Assembly (NCBI GenBank): GCA_022575985.1
Contig: JAKSXM010000231.1
Coordinates: 3,350,501 to 3,414,500, forward strand
Source: Anagrus nilaparvatae
Taxonomy: Eukaryota; Arthropoda; Insecta; Hymenoptera; Mymaridae
Length of the DNA: 64,000 nucleotides
Direction of reading: 5' to 3'
The stretch's first letter is position 1. The number at the start of each line of letters is the position of its first letter. The notes beneath the pieces were generated by a model. The model searched no databases. It saw only the letters and a program-made list of their open reading frames with translations, and was not told where the DNA came from. Below are positions 11,276 to 25,645 of this stretch, in pieces. The position numbers were made by a program, and so were the translations under genes.

Positions 11276-14200
11276 CTCTTTTATAATGTATTCTTTTCTT
11301 ACTCTCTTTAACAACAACGACAACTGTCGATGCTCAAAAAAAAAGCCACATCTAAAAAGTTAGAAAGAAGAGCTTGCAAGTACAGCAAGAGAAAGTGCCA
11401 GCACGCGAATAATGTATAATACGGGGGTGATTGTGCTCGTAATCCGTGACGGATCAATCTGTAGACCCCCCGTTGAAACTAGAGAGCTTTTTCCTCCTCA
11501 TTTTCTGTATTTTATCAAAATATTATTCGTCAATCTGAAAAAAAATTTTTTGTACTAAAAAAGCTCTTTTTTTAAATTAAAATGTTAAATTTTATTTTAA
11601 AAAAGCTCGTTATGGTTTTAAACAATTTAGGAAAAAAAACTTTTATACATGCGAGATAAAATGATGGAAAGTAAATTCCAATATTACCATCAGTAAAAAA
11701 GGGAAAGTACAACCTTGCAGTCACCAGATGGCAGTGCCAGTAAAAGATCAATAGTTGGTCAAGTCGCAATTTTTCTAAGCTACAAACGCAAAGCTTAATT
11801 TCTCATTTATCGAGTTCTGATACTCGCAAAAAAAAAATTGAATCGTAATTTAAACCTTATAAATAAAAAAAATTGTATGAAGAGATAAAGTTTAAAAAAT
11901 ACAAAAGAAGCGCATCAGATATCATCTTTGTCATTGTTGTATGAAGTCGAAGAAACCAAATAGTCATAAAAAAAATAACAACAAAGTCATGTGAATCCTT
12001 TTTTTTTAAAAAATGAAATAAAAGGGTACTTTATACTATAAAGAATCGAGTAACAAGAAAATGAATAACACCGGAAAGATACAAAAAACCTTAAGCGAAA
12101 ACAATACTTAATATTTTTCTTTACTTTATTCGACAAGCCGAACAATCAAAATATTTTTACAATAGAAGATCTAATTTCTGGTTTTCCAGAGATGAAATCC
12201 TGTCTCTTCATATCATTTAATTTTAAAAATATAGACGAGTTTACGTAATTTTCATTTTATCCTTTACTTTTTAAGTGGTTATTTAAATTTAATCTTTTAT
12301 ATTAATGTAAAAAAATGCAAATGGAAAAATAAAGATAAATCTTAAAATTTACGATTTCTATTAAAAAATTGTTGGATAAAAAAACTAATGAACATGTAAG
12401 TAAAATAAAGAGCCAGTGTCAGAAAGAGCTTGCCGCCGAAAAATACAAAACCGCAAAACATAACTTCTGACCACAAAAAAGTCTTTAACCCTATCGATCA
12501 GGTAATCGAGCGAGCATTGCACTCCTTAACTGCGTGTGCATCGATTAGATCATACACCCTCCGTTTTTTAAACAAAATATTTTTATTCAACGAAAATTCC
12601 CATGTATTTAAATTAATTAAGGCTGCACCTGCGTAATGCAATTTTTTTAAACAAGTGCATTAAGGATATTATTTTTTTTTATTTATTTATGTTTCAATGA
12701 CATTTTTATTTATGAATTATTATTATTATTGTTGTTGCTGTTGTTATATAAACAAAAAATTGTAATAAAATAAATAATTTTTATTAAATTATACGTAAAT
12801 AATAAATTAGCGTAATCAAAAAAATTGAAGCTATAGGAGGCCTTGGCTTATTTTGGTGGATTCGATTCTATTTTAGGCTTGGTATACAAAAATTATTTGT
12901 GGATTTTTAGGTTCACTCTCGGATCAGCGATTTTGCATAAAAAAGTGATCGAAACAACTAAAAATTCACCTTAATTCCCCAAAAATCTCAAAAATCACAA
13001 AATTTTTCAAAACCGTCAATTGTATTTCATCCCCACAAATCTAAGTTTTCTTCAACAAGAAAAATTCGCACAAAAAACAATCTAAAAATCCCAAAAGAAC
13101 CCAAAGTCTAATATACACAATCGAGCCAAGAAGTTTTTTATTCTTACATGAGCCCAAGTATAAATAAAAAAAAAACGAATAAATAATATTATAAAAAAAA
13201 AAATTGCATGTCCTCAATAATAAATATAATAAAGTACAATTATAGAAAATAATATAATTCATAAAAAAAAAACTTAGAAATTTTTCCTATTGTTTTTCAA
13301 TAAATAATTTTCAGTCATACTCTATAATAAAGTAGTTCTTGGTATATAATTTTAAAAATAAAATTTTTTATCATCGGTGTGGAGTGTACGACATTAAATA
13401 AATTTGACGACACTGAGTTAAAAAAAATGAGATTCAAAGGAAAATTTTGCCGCGCAGATAAAATAGAAAAAAAGTTTAATTGGAATGCTATAAATTAAGT
13501 GCCCGTATCTCTCTCGGTTAAATTGACCCATTTCTGTGTATAGCAGAAGGTTGGGTTATAATAAAAGAACAGTATACATAAAAACGAGTTAGGCTCGAGG
13601 GGCCTTTTGCATACACACACTAAAAGACCACACGTACTATATTTAATTTTTGCATATATAAAGCTTCAGGGGGGGTCTTTATTTATTTTCTATCTAACAC
13701 TTTGACGTGTCTGATCTTATATAAATGAAAAATTTTATACTCTCGGAGAGAAATAATAAGCTTTTATTTTATCATTTAACCAATTCCAAACGTGTTATAA
13801 TTAGAAAATACTGATATCCAATACCGTTTTCTTACTTTGTCTCTACTTAATTTATCGCTATTTAGTGATTAATTCTCTTGTTTTGAGAAAAACCGGCATT
13901 TTCCGTTATATTCTGAACACCTTTTTTTTAGCCTAATTGTTACTCATTGTAATTGACAATTTTACGCTATCGGGAGAAAAATATTAATTATTTTTTATCA
14001 GACTGAGATTTTTCATTTACTACGTGTGAATGTTAACACGCGAAAAATTATTAATCTTAAAGTATTTTTTACTGAAAATGAGACTAAAATTTAAACTTGG
14101 GTTTTTTTTTTTAGAATATAATTTTTAATAAATGGGTTTATATATTTTTTTAGTTTAAATTTATGTTACTTTTCCTTAGAAAAATGACAAATGAAAATTC

Positions 14201-15873
14201 TGGAAAATTTTTGACTAGATTTTCGGTTTCCCGAAAAAGTTTAATTACCTAAGTCTACTTTTTTAGTAATTTCTTAAACTTTGTGTAGAAAAAAATAAAT
14301 AACAATTTTTTAATATTTTTTAAATAATTTTATTGTTCTTTATTTTCTTTTTTTAGTACAGAATTTCAGAAATTTCGAAAATTGACTAAAAAAAGGGGGT
14401 TTTAGTAAAATTTTTCGAGGAGTCCAATAATCTAGTCGACAATTTTCCAGAATTTTCATCTGATAGCAGAAAAGAGTGCCCTAAAATTTTTGTCTCTTTT
14501 ATTCTCTTTCAGAGATAATTTTACTAACTTTTTGAAAATTTCAATTTTTACTCAATGAAATAAAAAACAAAAAAAATACCTAACTAAAAAATGAAATTTC
14601 TGCAAAAAAGCCATAAATTTTATTTCATTACAGTATTAAATAAATGGGAGTTGTCTGTCTGAGGTAAAAATAAAAAATCTCCAATAATCTAGAATCTACA
14701 AAAACGCAAAACAAAGCGACTTATTATTTTAAAATCTATTTCTAACTAAATAAAAAAATTGAAAATTCTAGGTTAACACAAAACGGGCAATTATTTCTCT
14801 CGGTACAAAATAAATCCAGCATAATTAAGTTGGAACAAAAAAGTCACCTAAAGCCTGACAAAGTCGTGTGTTCTAATTTAAAACTCACATGTAGTATTTA
14901 TTTAGTTGTCTTAGAGCTCTAAGCAATAAATGAAAAAAAGTCCAGCAAACGCGTGCGGCTGTTTAAATAAACCTCGTTCGTTTCTTGTATTATTCTTCGT
15001 GTCAATCTTTTTGCGCGATCCCTGCAATTTCCTGTAACTTATATTATACTTTTTTTTAATGTTCTATTGTCTTATAATGTACGTTTCGATGCTCTCCCTT
15101 TAACATATAGAAATTTCCGGGGCTACCCTGCACCGAACATAAAAAAAATGAGATGTGGAAAAAAAATAAAAAAAATAAAAAAAATTCTGCTTTTTACGAG
15201 GGGTTAAATGCATTTATGAAAACCAATCGATATTGAGCAATTGTTCAATTTATTACCTTAACTCGATATTTTTACATATTAAAGAAAACACGCCGACTCG
15301 TTAATGTCTTTATTTTCGAGTCTGACAATCCGACCTACATAAAATCGACGTTTTAACGGTCAATTACATCTCGAATTTAGCTAAAGAGCTCATATTTTTT
15401 TTATCGATTTTTTTTAAACTTAAAAAGTGAACATAAGAGAATCCTGCGCCTATTGTGTTTTTAAGGAAGATCAGTCACACGATAGAGTCCTGGTCAAGGA
15501 CACGAAAAGTAACATCAAAGTTCCCACTGATAACCCAACAACTCTTCATACATGCGTATAATTTTCTCCTGATCCATTAAAAGCGAAAGAGAATTTTTTT
15601 ACAGACAATTGTGTTATTGCGAGGGAATTATTTTAATACAATCGTGTCTTTTTTTTTTTCTTTCTTTACACTTGTTGCTGGATAAGTACAAAGAATTTTT
15701 GACAAATAATATTGTTTTTTTTTTTTTGTAATTTTATTAAAATATGTAAAAAAATTAAGTAATAAGTTTTTTTTTTATTGCAAAAAAAAAAATTATTTTA
15801 ATATTTTTTAATTAAAAACGGTAATAATAAAAATCTAAGACAATAATGAGGTCACCGAACTAGATAAATTATC

Positions 15874-15908
15874 AAAAGCGTGAAAAAAAAAAAATTTCAC
15901 GCTTTTTT
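15874..15908. repeat. perfect short hairpin
   Basis: AAAAGCGTGAAA and TTTCACGCTTTT are exact reverse complements separated by an A run. Confidence 0.5.
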
Positions 15909-16373
15909 ACATCTAAACAACAAGCAAGCAAAAAAAAAACCACCTGTTACTAACTTGTGATAAAACTTGGCTTTAAAGAGCCCGTTTAGTTCAACCCTTT
16001 AAAGAGAGTATTTAAAATACTTTGAAGAATTCCAAAACTGATCAATTACACCTGTTACTATTCTAACGGTCGCCAAGAACAGGGTGCGTGTGTCTTACAC
16101 ATAGAAGAAAAAAAGTCGTTGATCTTTTTTTTCGTACAGGTGCATTTAATGCAATATTAAGTAGTTTGCTGTCGTTTACTTACTTGTCGCGTCTTCTTCA
16201 CCTGTTATTTGGGGGCCTTCTGACCTCTTGTTTCCTGTAATTTTTTCTTTCGAGTTCCCATCGACTTTTTAACGTTTTCAACTATCCGGTTCTCACTTGT
16301 GTATTTCTGAGTGTCTCGTTTATGCTAATTTATTTATTTCTTTTTTTTATATTCGCGCCTTTTTTAAATACGC

Positions 16374-16446
16374 ATTGTTGTTTGGGTATATGGGACGATC
16401 AACGCTAAGTTCGTACCGTGTGGATCTGCCCATATACCTACAATAA
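16374..16446. ncRNA. pre-miRNA-like hairpin (candidate)
   Basis: GGTATATGGG pairs exactly with CCCATATACC. The stem extends inward, after a 2x2 mismatch, with GATC/GATC and outward, after a small bulge, with TTGT/ACAA. The apical loop is 22 nt. The total of about 73 nt is the size of an animal pre-miRNA. No arm matches a miRNA that I remember. It could equally be a chance dyad or a MITE remnant. Confidence 0.25.
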
Positions 16447-18300
16447 CCTTTAGTTACCTTTTTTTTTACAAAAAAGGGCACAATTTTCTATTAAAAAAAT
16501 GAAAAATTTTAACGATTCTTATAAAACCCATTAAAAAACTCCCCGAGTAATAAAAAACACATTATTCGTTACAAATAAATCGCAATAAATTTTTTATATC
16601 TTCAGCTAGATAATAACAACATGAGAAAAAAAAATTATTACAAAATTACGATGTCACAGAATATCATAATAATTATACATGCGTAATACCGTGTGAATTG
16701 TTGTCACTTTTTCTAAGATAATGTGATTCAACCTTTATAATGCGAATAAAATAATTACGTAAGAAAAATTTCGACATGGTTTAAAAAGGGTTTTTTATAG
16801 TGTTTATCAAGGATTTCCGTATTAAAATAAAAATTTTAGTAGAGATCCTTTTTTGTACATTCGTCAGAGAGAAAAAAAAATATTTTATCAAAATGTTTTG
16901 TCGGTGTAAGAATTGTCGACGCTCGATCGAAAAATCGCGTAAATTTCTTAGACACATGAGTTTATCCGTTAATTGTAAGTTTAGATATTTGAAAATGCAA
17001 GTGCAACGCCATTATTAAGGTTAGACTTTCGATGAAAAAATAAGTTGGAAACAATAGAGGCCGCGGGAAATTAGACAAGGCCGATCTCACGATTTGTTTG
17101 TATATAAAAGAAGAAGAGACTCCCGTTTTGGACACCTTCTTTTTTTCTCGCGTATTAAAAATTTTATTTATTTACGTACACGCAACCTTTAAATTTTTCA
17201 TTGTTATTTTTATTGCATTATACACTAACCCAAATACAATCAAACGTTACACCTTTTATGTATAATACATGACTTAATCGCTGTAATTTTTTATTTCTTG
17301 GAATTAAATGTTTTTTTATGCAAGTGTGTGTAATTTAATTAATCAATAATTTAATCGATAAATCTTATTAGAAAAACGAGTTGTAAAACAGCGATTATTG
17401 TGTGTAAAAATTCCGAGTACACACGTCAGGTAACGACATTTCGGAATTGCCAATAAACGTCTTTATTTATGTTTTTTTTACAAGGTAATTTACATTAATA
17501 CTTTTTTTGAAAATTTTTTTTTTGATAACTACAGCGAAGTAAATGCAATTAATAAATAAATTAAAAAAAACGTTATTGGCATCCAACGTAGTTCGAACTG
17601 GAGCGCAATTATTACAAAGTAAAAATGTAAAAGTCATTTAAGAAAATAAGAAGAAGAGAAAAATACATAGTAGGTGGAGTAGTAAAGAAGAAGCAAAAAG
17701 AAGAAAAAAAAAAGTGACATTGCGGTAGGTTAAAAAAAGCAGATCTTTTTTCTTCTCCTTGCATTCTTTTATGATAATCCTTTTTGCGCTACATAATTTT
17801 ACATATTTGGTATATCAAAGTTTTGAATTAATGTTTGTTATAATGGCTTGGCTTTTCTATGCGACTTTCTCGAAATATTATTTTTTCGCACTGTCAATTA
17901 ATTGTCATTTATTAAATCCATAAACGGCTTATTCAGTTCAATTATGAAAAAAAGGTAGAGACCGTTAGGTAAATTAAGAACCGATCGCGTGTTATTTCCA
18001 TATTAAAGAAAAATGAGACTGAAAAAAAATATTTAAATAGAAAGAGAGAGCTTTTTTCGAGTTATCTTCTTCTAGAAAAAAATAACCAACTTGCTCCCTA
18101 TCGGATGTTTATCTAGAAGCGAAGTAAAAAAGGCGCGAGTTATAGAGCAAACCACAGGAGCCCGGAAGATAATATAATAGTAACAATACATGAGCTTTTG
18201 AAAATGAAAAAAAAATAAATCCAAAGAATTTTATCGGACGTTTGGTCCATTGTGTAACGATTAAGAGATTGTCTTTAAAGGTACGAAGTCTATATATAGT

Positions 18301-18336
18301 ATAACTCTGTGTCTGTGTCTCTCTCTCTGTGTGTGT
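18301..18336. repeat. CT/GT microsatellite
   Basis: Alternating TGTGTCTGTG, CTCTCTCTC and TGTGTGTG. Confidence 0.7.
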
Positions 18337-21179
18337 ATTATAATATTGAATTAAAAAATATATAAATTTTTTATGTTTACAATGTAGTTCCGTTAACGGA
18401 CATTATTTATTTATTTATATGCACATATTATTTTATTTTTAAGGAAAAGAAATTTTTTTTTTGAAAACAGGAAATATTATGGATTGTGATGTTACAATTA
18501 ATTAAGTTTTTTTAAAAGTGGGTAATTAATAATTTTTTTGGTTATGAAATTTTTTGCTGTTGCGTAAAAAGGTTATTTATTAGCTGAAATATGAATTTTT
18601 TTATTTACTGTTTTGAAAATTATTGGGTAATTGGCTTTGTTAATTAAAGCAAATTTGAGAATATTAGCAGTCCTACAAAATAGATTCCATTTTTGCTGCT
18701 ATCAGTCAAAATTTTCTATTATTTTTTATACCAAAATTTATGGAGTGAAAAAAATTTTGAATCTGAATAATAAAAAAAATATTTTTTTGGCCAAATTCCA
18801 GCAGAATAAAAAATAATTTTTATGCGTAACATTGTTCTAATATTAACAAGTGCATATTTACAACTCAAGTAGAGTATTTTTCAAGCAATAAATAAAAACA
18901 TACAAATTAGGACAGTAGCATAAACTTGAAGAACAAAAAAGCGCATAAAAAAGAGCGCACAAAATAACAGGTTCCAAAAAAAAAAGAAGAAAAAGAAAAA
19001 AAGGATTTAAAAACTGACCTGCTCGCTGAAATTATAACGGAAAAATCGGTTAAATATAGAGTGTTTTTTATTTAATTATGAAATAAGTCTAATTAAACAG
19101 ACACACGTCGTATTATTTAAGAAAAATTGAATCGAACATAATAAAATACACGGAGGATAATAAAGCGCCAGGTGTATCGAAGGTATATTATAAGTTAGAG
19201 AGCGCAAAACCTATAAGCGGACGTTGCTCCCGGAGAGTTAATATCATCTATTTTCTTTCTCTCTGTCCAGGAGAAGGTCCACGCCCGGTCTCTCTATATC
19301 ATCGTCATTATCTTATCTCCTTCTTTTATTAAAATTACAAACAAATAAAAAAGTAATTCAAATTTTAGTTATCACATTATGTAATGCGATTATTATGAGG
19401 CACACACGCGTCATTATCATCGTCACTGCACGGAAGGCTGATTGAGCAGTAGTAATTGTTGTAAAAACTGATCAGTCGAGCGAAAAGATTACCGATGTTT
19501 ATGTTTTAAATAATAATATTTTACTAAAACACCTTAAAAACTCATTTTCTTTTTCGCTTATCAATTTTTTAAAACTCGTTAACTGTAAAGGCTAATTGAT
19601 GTCTCTAAACGGAATCAATCATTCGTTTTAAAATTGTCGCTTATTCTCACGGGACAAAAATTTACTTGGCTCTAGGGCTTTTCTCACTTTTCTTCCTCGA
19701 AACAATAAAAACAAAAGCTAAACAAAATTATTTAATTCGTGTCTAAATGTCATAATAATCATTAAACAATTTCTTCTCAGGGTAATCAATAATGCGTAGA
19801 AAAAATCTTTCTCCCACGCAGTAATTTTAATTTTAACTGACAAAATAAAAAAAATTTTATAGTTTTTTAAAAAAAAAAAAGTATAATATATTTTTCTCTA
19901 AATGAATAATTTATTTTTCAATATTACTACATTTAAGTAGCCTATGAAAATTTACAATAGCCCTTAAAGAAAAATTTTACAGCATCACGAACGATGCTTT
20001 TTTTAACTTTTGACGTTTTATTCTTCTTCTTTTTCTTCTTTAGTGTATTTATTTCATGAAAAGATAATAATAAAACAATGTTATTTATATAAATAGAAAG
20101 AATGCACGAATTTTATTTACTTTTTATGAGCTGGGTAAATCATGGACGGTTTAAACAGTGTAAATGGAAAATTTATTAACTTTTAGAACTAATATACTTG
20201 AAAAAAAAGGATTTTAGTTTTGTTTATGGGGGTTTTTGAAGAAAATATACTCGCAGGTGGAAGTGAAAAGGTTGGTACCGTTAAAAATGAATAACTGTCG
20301 CTTTAAATAATTTCTAAAAATTGAAGTACTTTTCTTCTCTCGTTCTAAGTAACTTAAAAATTGACCAAAAAACTTCTCATTCACGATTAACCCTTCCAAG
20401 AACAAAAGACAGTACAATAACTACAAGTTTTCGATATTACTTTTTGGAATTGCGTGTTGTTATTAAAGAAACAAGTAAAAAAAAAATTGTATTATTATTC
20501 CTTCTGGCTAATAATTGAAGATGAAAAAAAACAACGAAGAGTATAAAAAAATGGACACAAAACGATTGACATAACTTTTGTTTAAGAAAAATACTCGTAA
20601 AACTCTAATAATTATTATTAAAGGAATGTTAAAAAGAAATGCGACAAATATAACGGACGGAAAAAATAGTTATTAAGATATTTTTCAATTGAAAAATAGG
20701 AATAGCGATCTTGATTAAAAATAATATTCGATCATTGAAAGAAAAATAAAATATAATCGGGAATTCGAATCTTCAGACAAATAGTAAACGCGAGTAGTTT
20801 TATTTAAAGTGATTAATCTTCTTGAGAGAGAGACCCCTTTTTTTCTCACTTGCTTCTTTTCCAATGCTTTTATCGGTAAATGAATCTTTTATAGTTTTAA
20901 CGCAATAGCAGAATCTGAATAAATCAAACTGATTGCGTAATGTCCTTGCAAATTTTTATTCCTTTTTAATTATCGAGATTATTACAGTTTTCCGTGTCTA
21001 ATAAAATATCGTGTCTGATCAACTCGTCTTTATCTACTTAAGAACTGATTTTTTTTAAAAAGCCAGATGTGTTGTGGTCCAGGGTTGCAGGTGCACAAAA
21101 CACTATTTAAATAAGATTTTGTTTTAAAAAATCAGTGAACCTCGGTAATAACAACGTCGGTTATTATCATAAAGAAGAA

Positions 21180-21295
21180 GCTTACATCAACCATCATCGT
21201 CATAAGAAGTTCGCTCGCGCGAAATCTACAGTCCGTAAATCCCGAAGCGTGCTCGCGTGGGCTCAACGAGCCATATCGCGCATGCGCCCATTTTT
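21180..21295. promoter_or_regulatory. intronic C+G island with NRF-1-type palindrome
   Basis: CpG-rich block containing GCGCATGCGC at 21278-21287, the core palindrome bound by NRF-1 (Ewg in flies). A Runx site TGTGGTC (21073-21079) and an E-box CAGGTG (about 21089) lie 100-200 bp to the left. NRF-1 sites are typical of promoters, so this may be an internal start region or an enhancer. Confidence 0.35.
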
Positions 21296-22060
21296 ATTTT
21301 TAATACATCATGACCACCCTATCATCAACAACTTTAACGACATTCATCGCACTCTCTTAGATCTTTGTTTTAGTGCACGCGCGAGTTACTTGGACCTCAT
21401 GCACTTTTTTTTTGATGACGATATCATTATTTCGAGTAGCTTTAAAATAAAGACGAAAAAATAACAATTTTCTGTAATGACGTTAATTTTGAAAGAAAAA
21501 ATATTATACCTACGTGTTATTTTAATAAAAATAAAATAAAAAGTACATTTTTTTTTTATTTTTAATTGCACTCTTTTTTTTTTTTAATTCTAGGTTAGAA
21601 AACACGATGGTATTTTTTATAGGAAAACGTATAAATGCACGCACGCCTTATCAGTGCTATATCAACTTCATTTTATTTATTTATTTATAAAAGACTTTTT
21701 CTATGTACTGCTGATTAAAAAATATTTTTAAATTGCATGAAAAAAAAAATATTTTATAATTAATTGCGGTTTATTTTAAAACTTCTTTAATTAAGTATTT
21801 CAATAATTTTTTTTTTTTATTAATAGTTTTTTTTTGTTTGGTAATTTATGTATTAATTTGTTTGGTGAATAAAAGGTGAATTGAAGAATTGATTATATTA
21901 GAAAGAATTGTTACAACTCGAGAAACGTTAGAGGAAATAAATTCTATTGTTAAAAGTATTTTTAACATACAAAATCCAAAATTTTACTTTTTTAATATAT
22001 GTAATAAATTTTACATCAGCTACATTTTAGTATACGAAAACTATATGATTTTAAGCTTGC

Positions 22061-22102
22061 CTATATAGAATTCGAAAGTCATTTCTCTTTCGAGAAAAAA
22101 AA
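22061..22102 (+). repeat. dispersed motif copy B
   Basis: CTATATAGAATTCGAAAG followed by TCATTTCTCTTTCGAGAAAA. Copy C follows about 460 bp later. Confidence 0.6.
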
Positions 22103-22520
22103 TTTTGTTTTTTAATTTTCTATCAAAAACTATATAGAATGATTTACTAGTTTATTGAAATTTATTTAAGAATTAATTTTAAAAGAAAATTTAAGAAACT
22201 GCTACTTTGAAATCGGTGATACAAGTAGGATTTCTCGAGGGATTTCTACCATGGTAAAATATTTCTACCAGAATATCAATTTTCATAAATTAGATACAAA
22301 CGAGTTTCACTAGTAGTAATAAAATTTTTGGTTGCCATAAAAAACGCTAATCTGGGAAGAATAAAATCCCTTCCAGTCATAAAAAACGATGTAACACTCA
22401 AAGATTAATTTAACTAATTACTGTAAGCCAGAAATTAAATTTTTTTTCATTTTGACATAATTACTTAATGACTCAGATTTTTAGAAGTTTTAAATGTATC
22501 GAAATAATCTTTTTACGAGC

Positions 22521-22565
22521 TTGCTTAAGTAATAACCAAAACTCATTTCTCTTTCGAGAAAAAAT
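22521..22565 (+). repeat. dispersed motif copy C
   Basis: TTGCTTAAGTAATAAC then CTCATTTCTCTTTCGAGAAA. The 5' part is diverged; the 3' core is intact. Confidence 0.55.
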
Positions 22566-24508
22566 AAATTCATTACTAAATCTATCGGTTTTTTAAGACA
22601 TTTAAAAAGTATAAAATTAATAAGTATTTGCCTAAAAATAAATTAATATAAATCCAATTAAAATTATCCAATTATGCCAAAAATTAATTAAAGCGAACAG
22701 ATGATATTCAGTAAAACCATAATCATAAAAAATAATTACCTTTAAAATAGGTAATGAACCGTTTATAAAAAAGAATAGAATATCTAAAAAGTTCGATGAC
22801 TTAAACATAACACACCCGGTAAGCCAAAAAAAAAATCTTCCTTAATTTTTAGTTCAACGTTCTTACTAAAAAAACGTGCGATTTGAAGAAAAAAAAAGTA
22901 AGTTTTATTCTACTCGGGGTTATAGACCTAAAAATCCTCCCTTTTTTTTTGCACCTGATCGTTCACGTTATTATTAAGTCTACTAGTGTATTTGCTATGC
23001 TATTATTTACGGACATCTGCAATAAGAGAAGCGAAAGTTTCAGGCTCCAGTTGTCACCTATACACCAATTTTTATAAAATATCGAGTTTTTATCAAACCA
23101 CGATTCTTGCGGTTTTATTTCGAAAGAATTACAGCAAGAAAAAATTACTTTTATGCAAATTTTTTTTTTAATTACTTTATATAAAAAAACAATAGAAAAA
23201 ACAATAAACACAGAGTCAGAAATAAGAAAAATGATAATTTACGTGTAGTTATAGTAAAATTATTTTTGATATGCTTTCTAAGCCCAAGAATTAGATTAAA
23301 ATTAAGGGTAATTTACGACAACGTGATTTGCTCTGATTAAGAACCACACGAGATTATATCAAATCTGCGGGTATAAAACTTTCTTGTCGCTGCGTTATTT
23401 ACTTTTTATTAAGCTGATTGTTTCTATCTCACCTTGAAATAATTCTTTTTTAATGAAGAAATAATAACAGACTTTTTATTTTAATTAAAATTATAAAAAT
23501 GAAAATTTAATTAACGGTACTCGTGTATCGAATGTAAAAAAACTTTTTTTTTTTTTCTATTTTGATGTAATTATCTAGTCGTTAAATTTTATAAAACAAT
23601 ATAATTTTTTTTCGTTACATAAAATATTTGCTTTTTTAAAGAAAATACAAAAAAAATTTTGTCCAATTTAAATAAAAACAAGGAACGGATGCACGTGTGC
23701 AAGGTTCCGAATCGCAGACACGTTAACAAGTTTTGTGTTATTGCACTTGTCTCTTGTATCGGAGAAAAGTGGGAGATTTAGAAGTGAGCGTACGCCAAAT
23801 TATGATCGATTTACAGGTGATGACTTATTTTTTTCAGAGTTAGCAATTTTTATTGGACGGGTTTTATTTTTAGAACTGATAAGAAGCAGTGATATCAAAA
23901 CTTTAAACTGGTCTATAAATACTCGAACCTAATAAAAAAACAGGTTATTACAAACTTTCGCCATTTTTAAACACATTTTCTTATCTGAATAAAATTTTAA
24001 AAAACAAGCAAGCATGTTGTATAAGAGAAAGTGAAACTGAAAAACACAAAAAATTCGATGCCCTTAAACAATTTAAATAACTTTAAAAAAAATGACGTTT
24101 ATAAATTAATTAATCGAAGGGTAAAGATCAAAAGCGTTTTTGCCGACTCGATGAAAATCTGATTTTTAATTAAAATCATATTTTACCTATAGGACGAGTT
24201 TATTTTGTCTTTTTAGAGATGGCTTTGAGCTATCTTGCTTTCTTTATGTACCGCTAACATTCCGCGTTCAATATTATCATCTTCTCCTTGTATTTTCTTT
24301 TGTAGATGTAGTTTAAAAACGTCAATCAATTGCATGAGTTAAAAAAAACAAATTTTTTTTATTAAAGAAAAATCGATCCATCATTTCACGCTCGATTTTA
24401 TAGAAAATCTTGATCAATTTTTTTTTTTTTGGTACTGGATTGTAAAAAGTTGTCTGTATGGTGTTTTCTATTATCATGTTTTATTGTTTTGTTTGATAAT
24501 ACGCTAAT

Positions 24509-24681
24509 TAGGGGTGTGCGGTTACCCGAGGTTATTTTCAGATAGGGTCGGGTGTTTTGAGTCAAGTTCAACATTTTTTGAGGTATGAGTCAAAAAATTT
24601 TTTAGCTAAAAATCGAAACAAAATCCTGAATTCTCAGGGTGGGTATTTAATATTTTGGGTATATAACCCACAACGCTCCTA
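24509..24681. mobile_element. short hAT-like MITE (candidate)
   Basis: The left end TAGGGGTGTGCGGTTACC and the reverse complement of the right end, TAGGAGCGTTGTGGGTTA, agree at most positions. TAGGGGTG is typical of hAT termini. The flanks do not show a clean 8-bp target duplication, so the call is tentative. Confidence 0.35.
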
Positions 24682-25534
24682 ATATAAATTACACAGGCCC
24701 TTAGTGGTTTTAGCCAAATTTTGGGTGGCCAATGAGATATTTTTGAATTTTTAATTCACTCACCGTATTTAAAAAATTAAAATAACCAAAAAAATTTAAT
24801 TATAAAATAAGAATTTTCTGTAAATAATGAAACCATAATAACAACTAACAAGTAAATAAATTTAGCTAAAAAAATGATAATATTGATTTAATAAGCTTGA
24901 AGATATAAAGAGCGTACACATAACATAAAGAAGCACATAATAATTTTAATAGACCGTAAACTTCTTCGAAATAGAGTTATAATATTAAAATATATTAAAA
25001 TGTTAGCATAAAAAAGTCTAGTAACTTTATTAGAATATTAAATATAAAGGAAATTGTTAAAAAAATTGATGAGCCATTATTTAACTAAATTCCCGGAAGG
25101 AACCTTTAATTATATTTAAAGGAAGGAAATTAATCCCTTTCGATTTACTCGACGATAAATAAACCTGTTGCATAGTCCATTTTATTTTATTTTTTACGTG
25201 TAAATTACACGTAGTTTTGATTTACAAATAAAAATTTTACAAAAGAATAATTTGCACTATCGCCGTCTCTCTCTTACCCGAGTAGATAATCTCTCTTGTC
25301 GTGCACTTGCATATTTACATTTGAAGAGTTCCCTTTTCCGGGAAATGTGCACAAAACAATAAGGCCCCCATATTTTATCATATTGTGTACATCTATTACA
25401 CACACACACATAAGTATGTAAATAACTCTTGGACTTTCGGATGCAAATATAGGATGTCCGAATATAGTTTATACAGTTGTAATAGCGTAAAATAAAAAAT
25501 CAAAAAAAAAATATATTTTTTTATACGTAGGATT

Positions 25535-25645
25535 TCCGCGGAGGGTGGTCACAGTAGTCGAGTTTTCGTATTCGTAACGCTCGCGCGCTCACGAACAACG
25601 GGCGAAAGTCAAGTGGACGCTATCCGGCTCGACATCTACGATCTC
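25535..25645. promoter_or_regulatory. intronic C+G island
   Basis: About 110 bp with dense CpG (AACGCTCGCGCGCTCACG, TATCCGGCTCGACATC) in otherwise AT-rich intron. No open frame with coding character and no splice-site pair in sv phase was found, so a regulatory or conserved non-coding role is more likely than an exon. Confidence 0.3.

Noticed and set aside
21135..21464. 109-codon open frame
   Set aside because: Also over a C+G island; His/Arg-rich start and Asp/Ile/Ser low-complexity end with no family resemblance.
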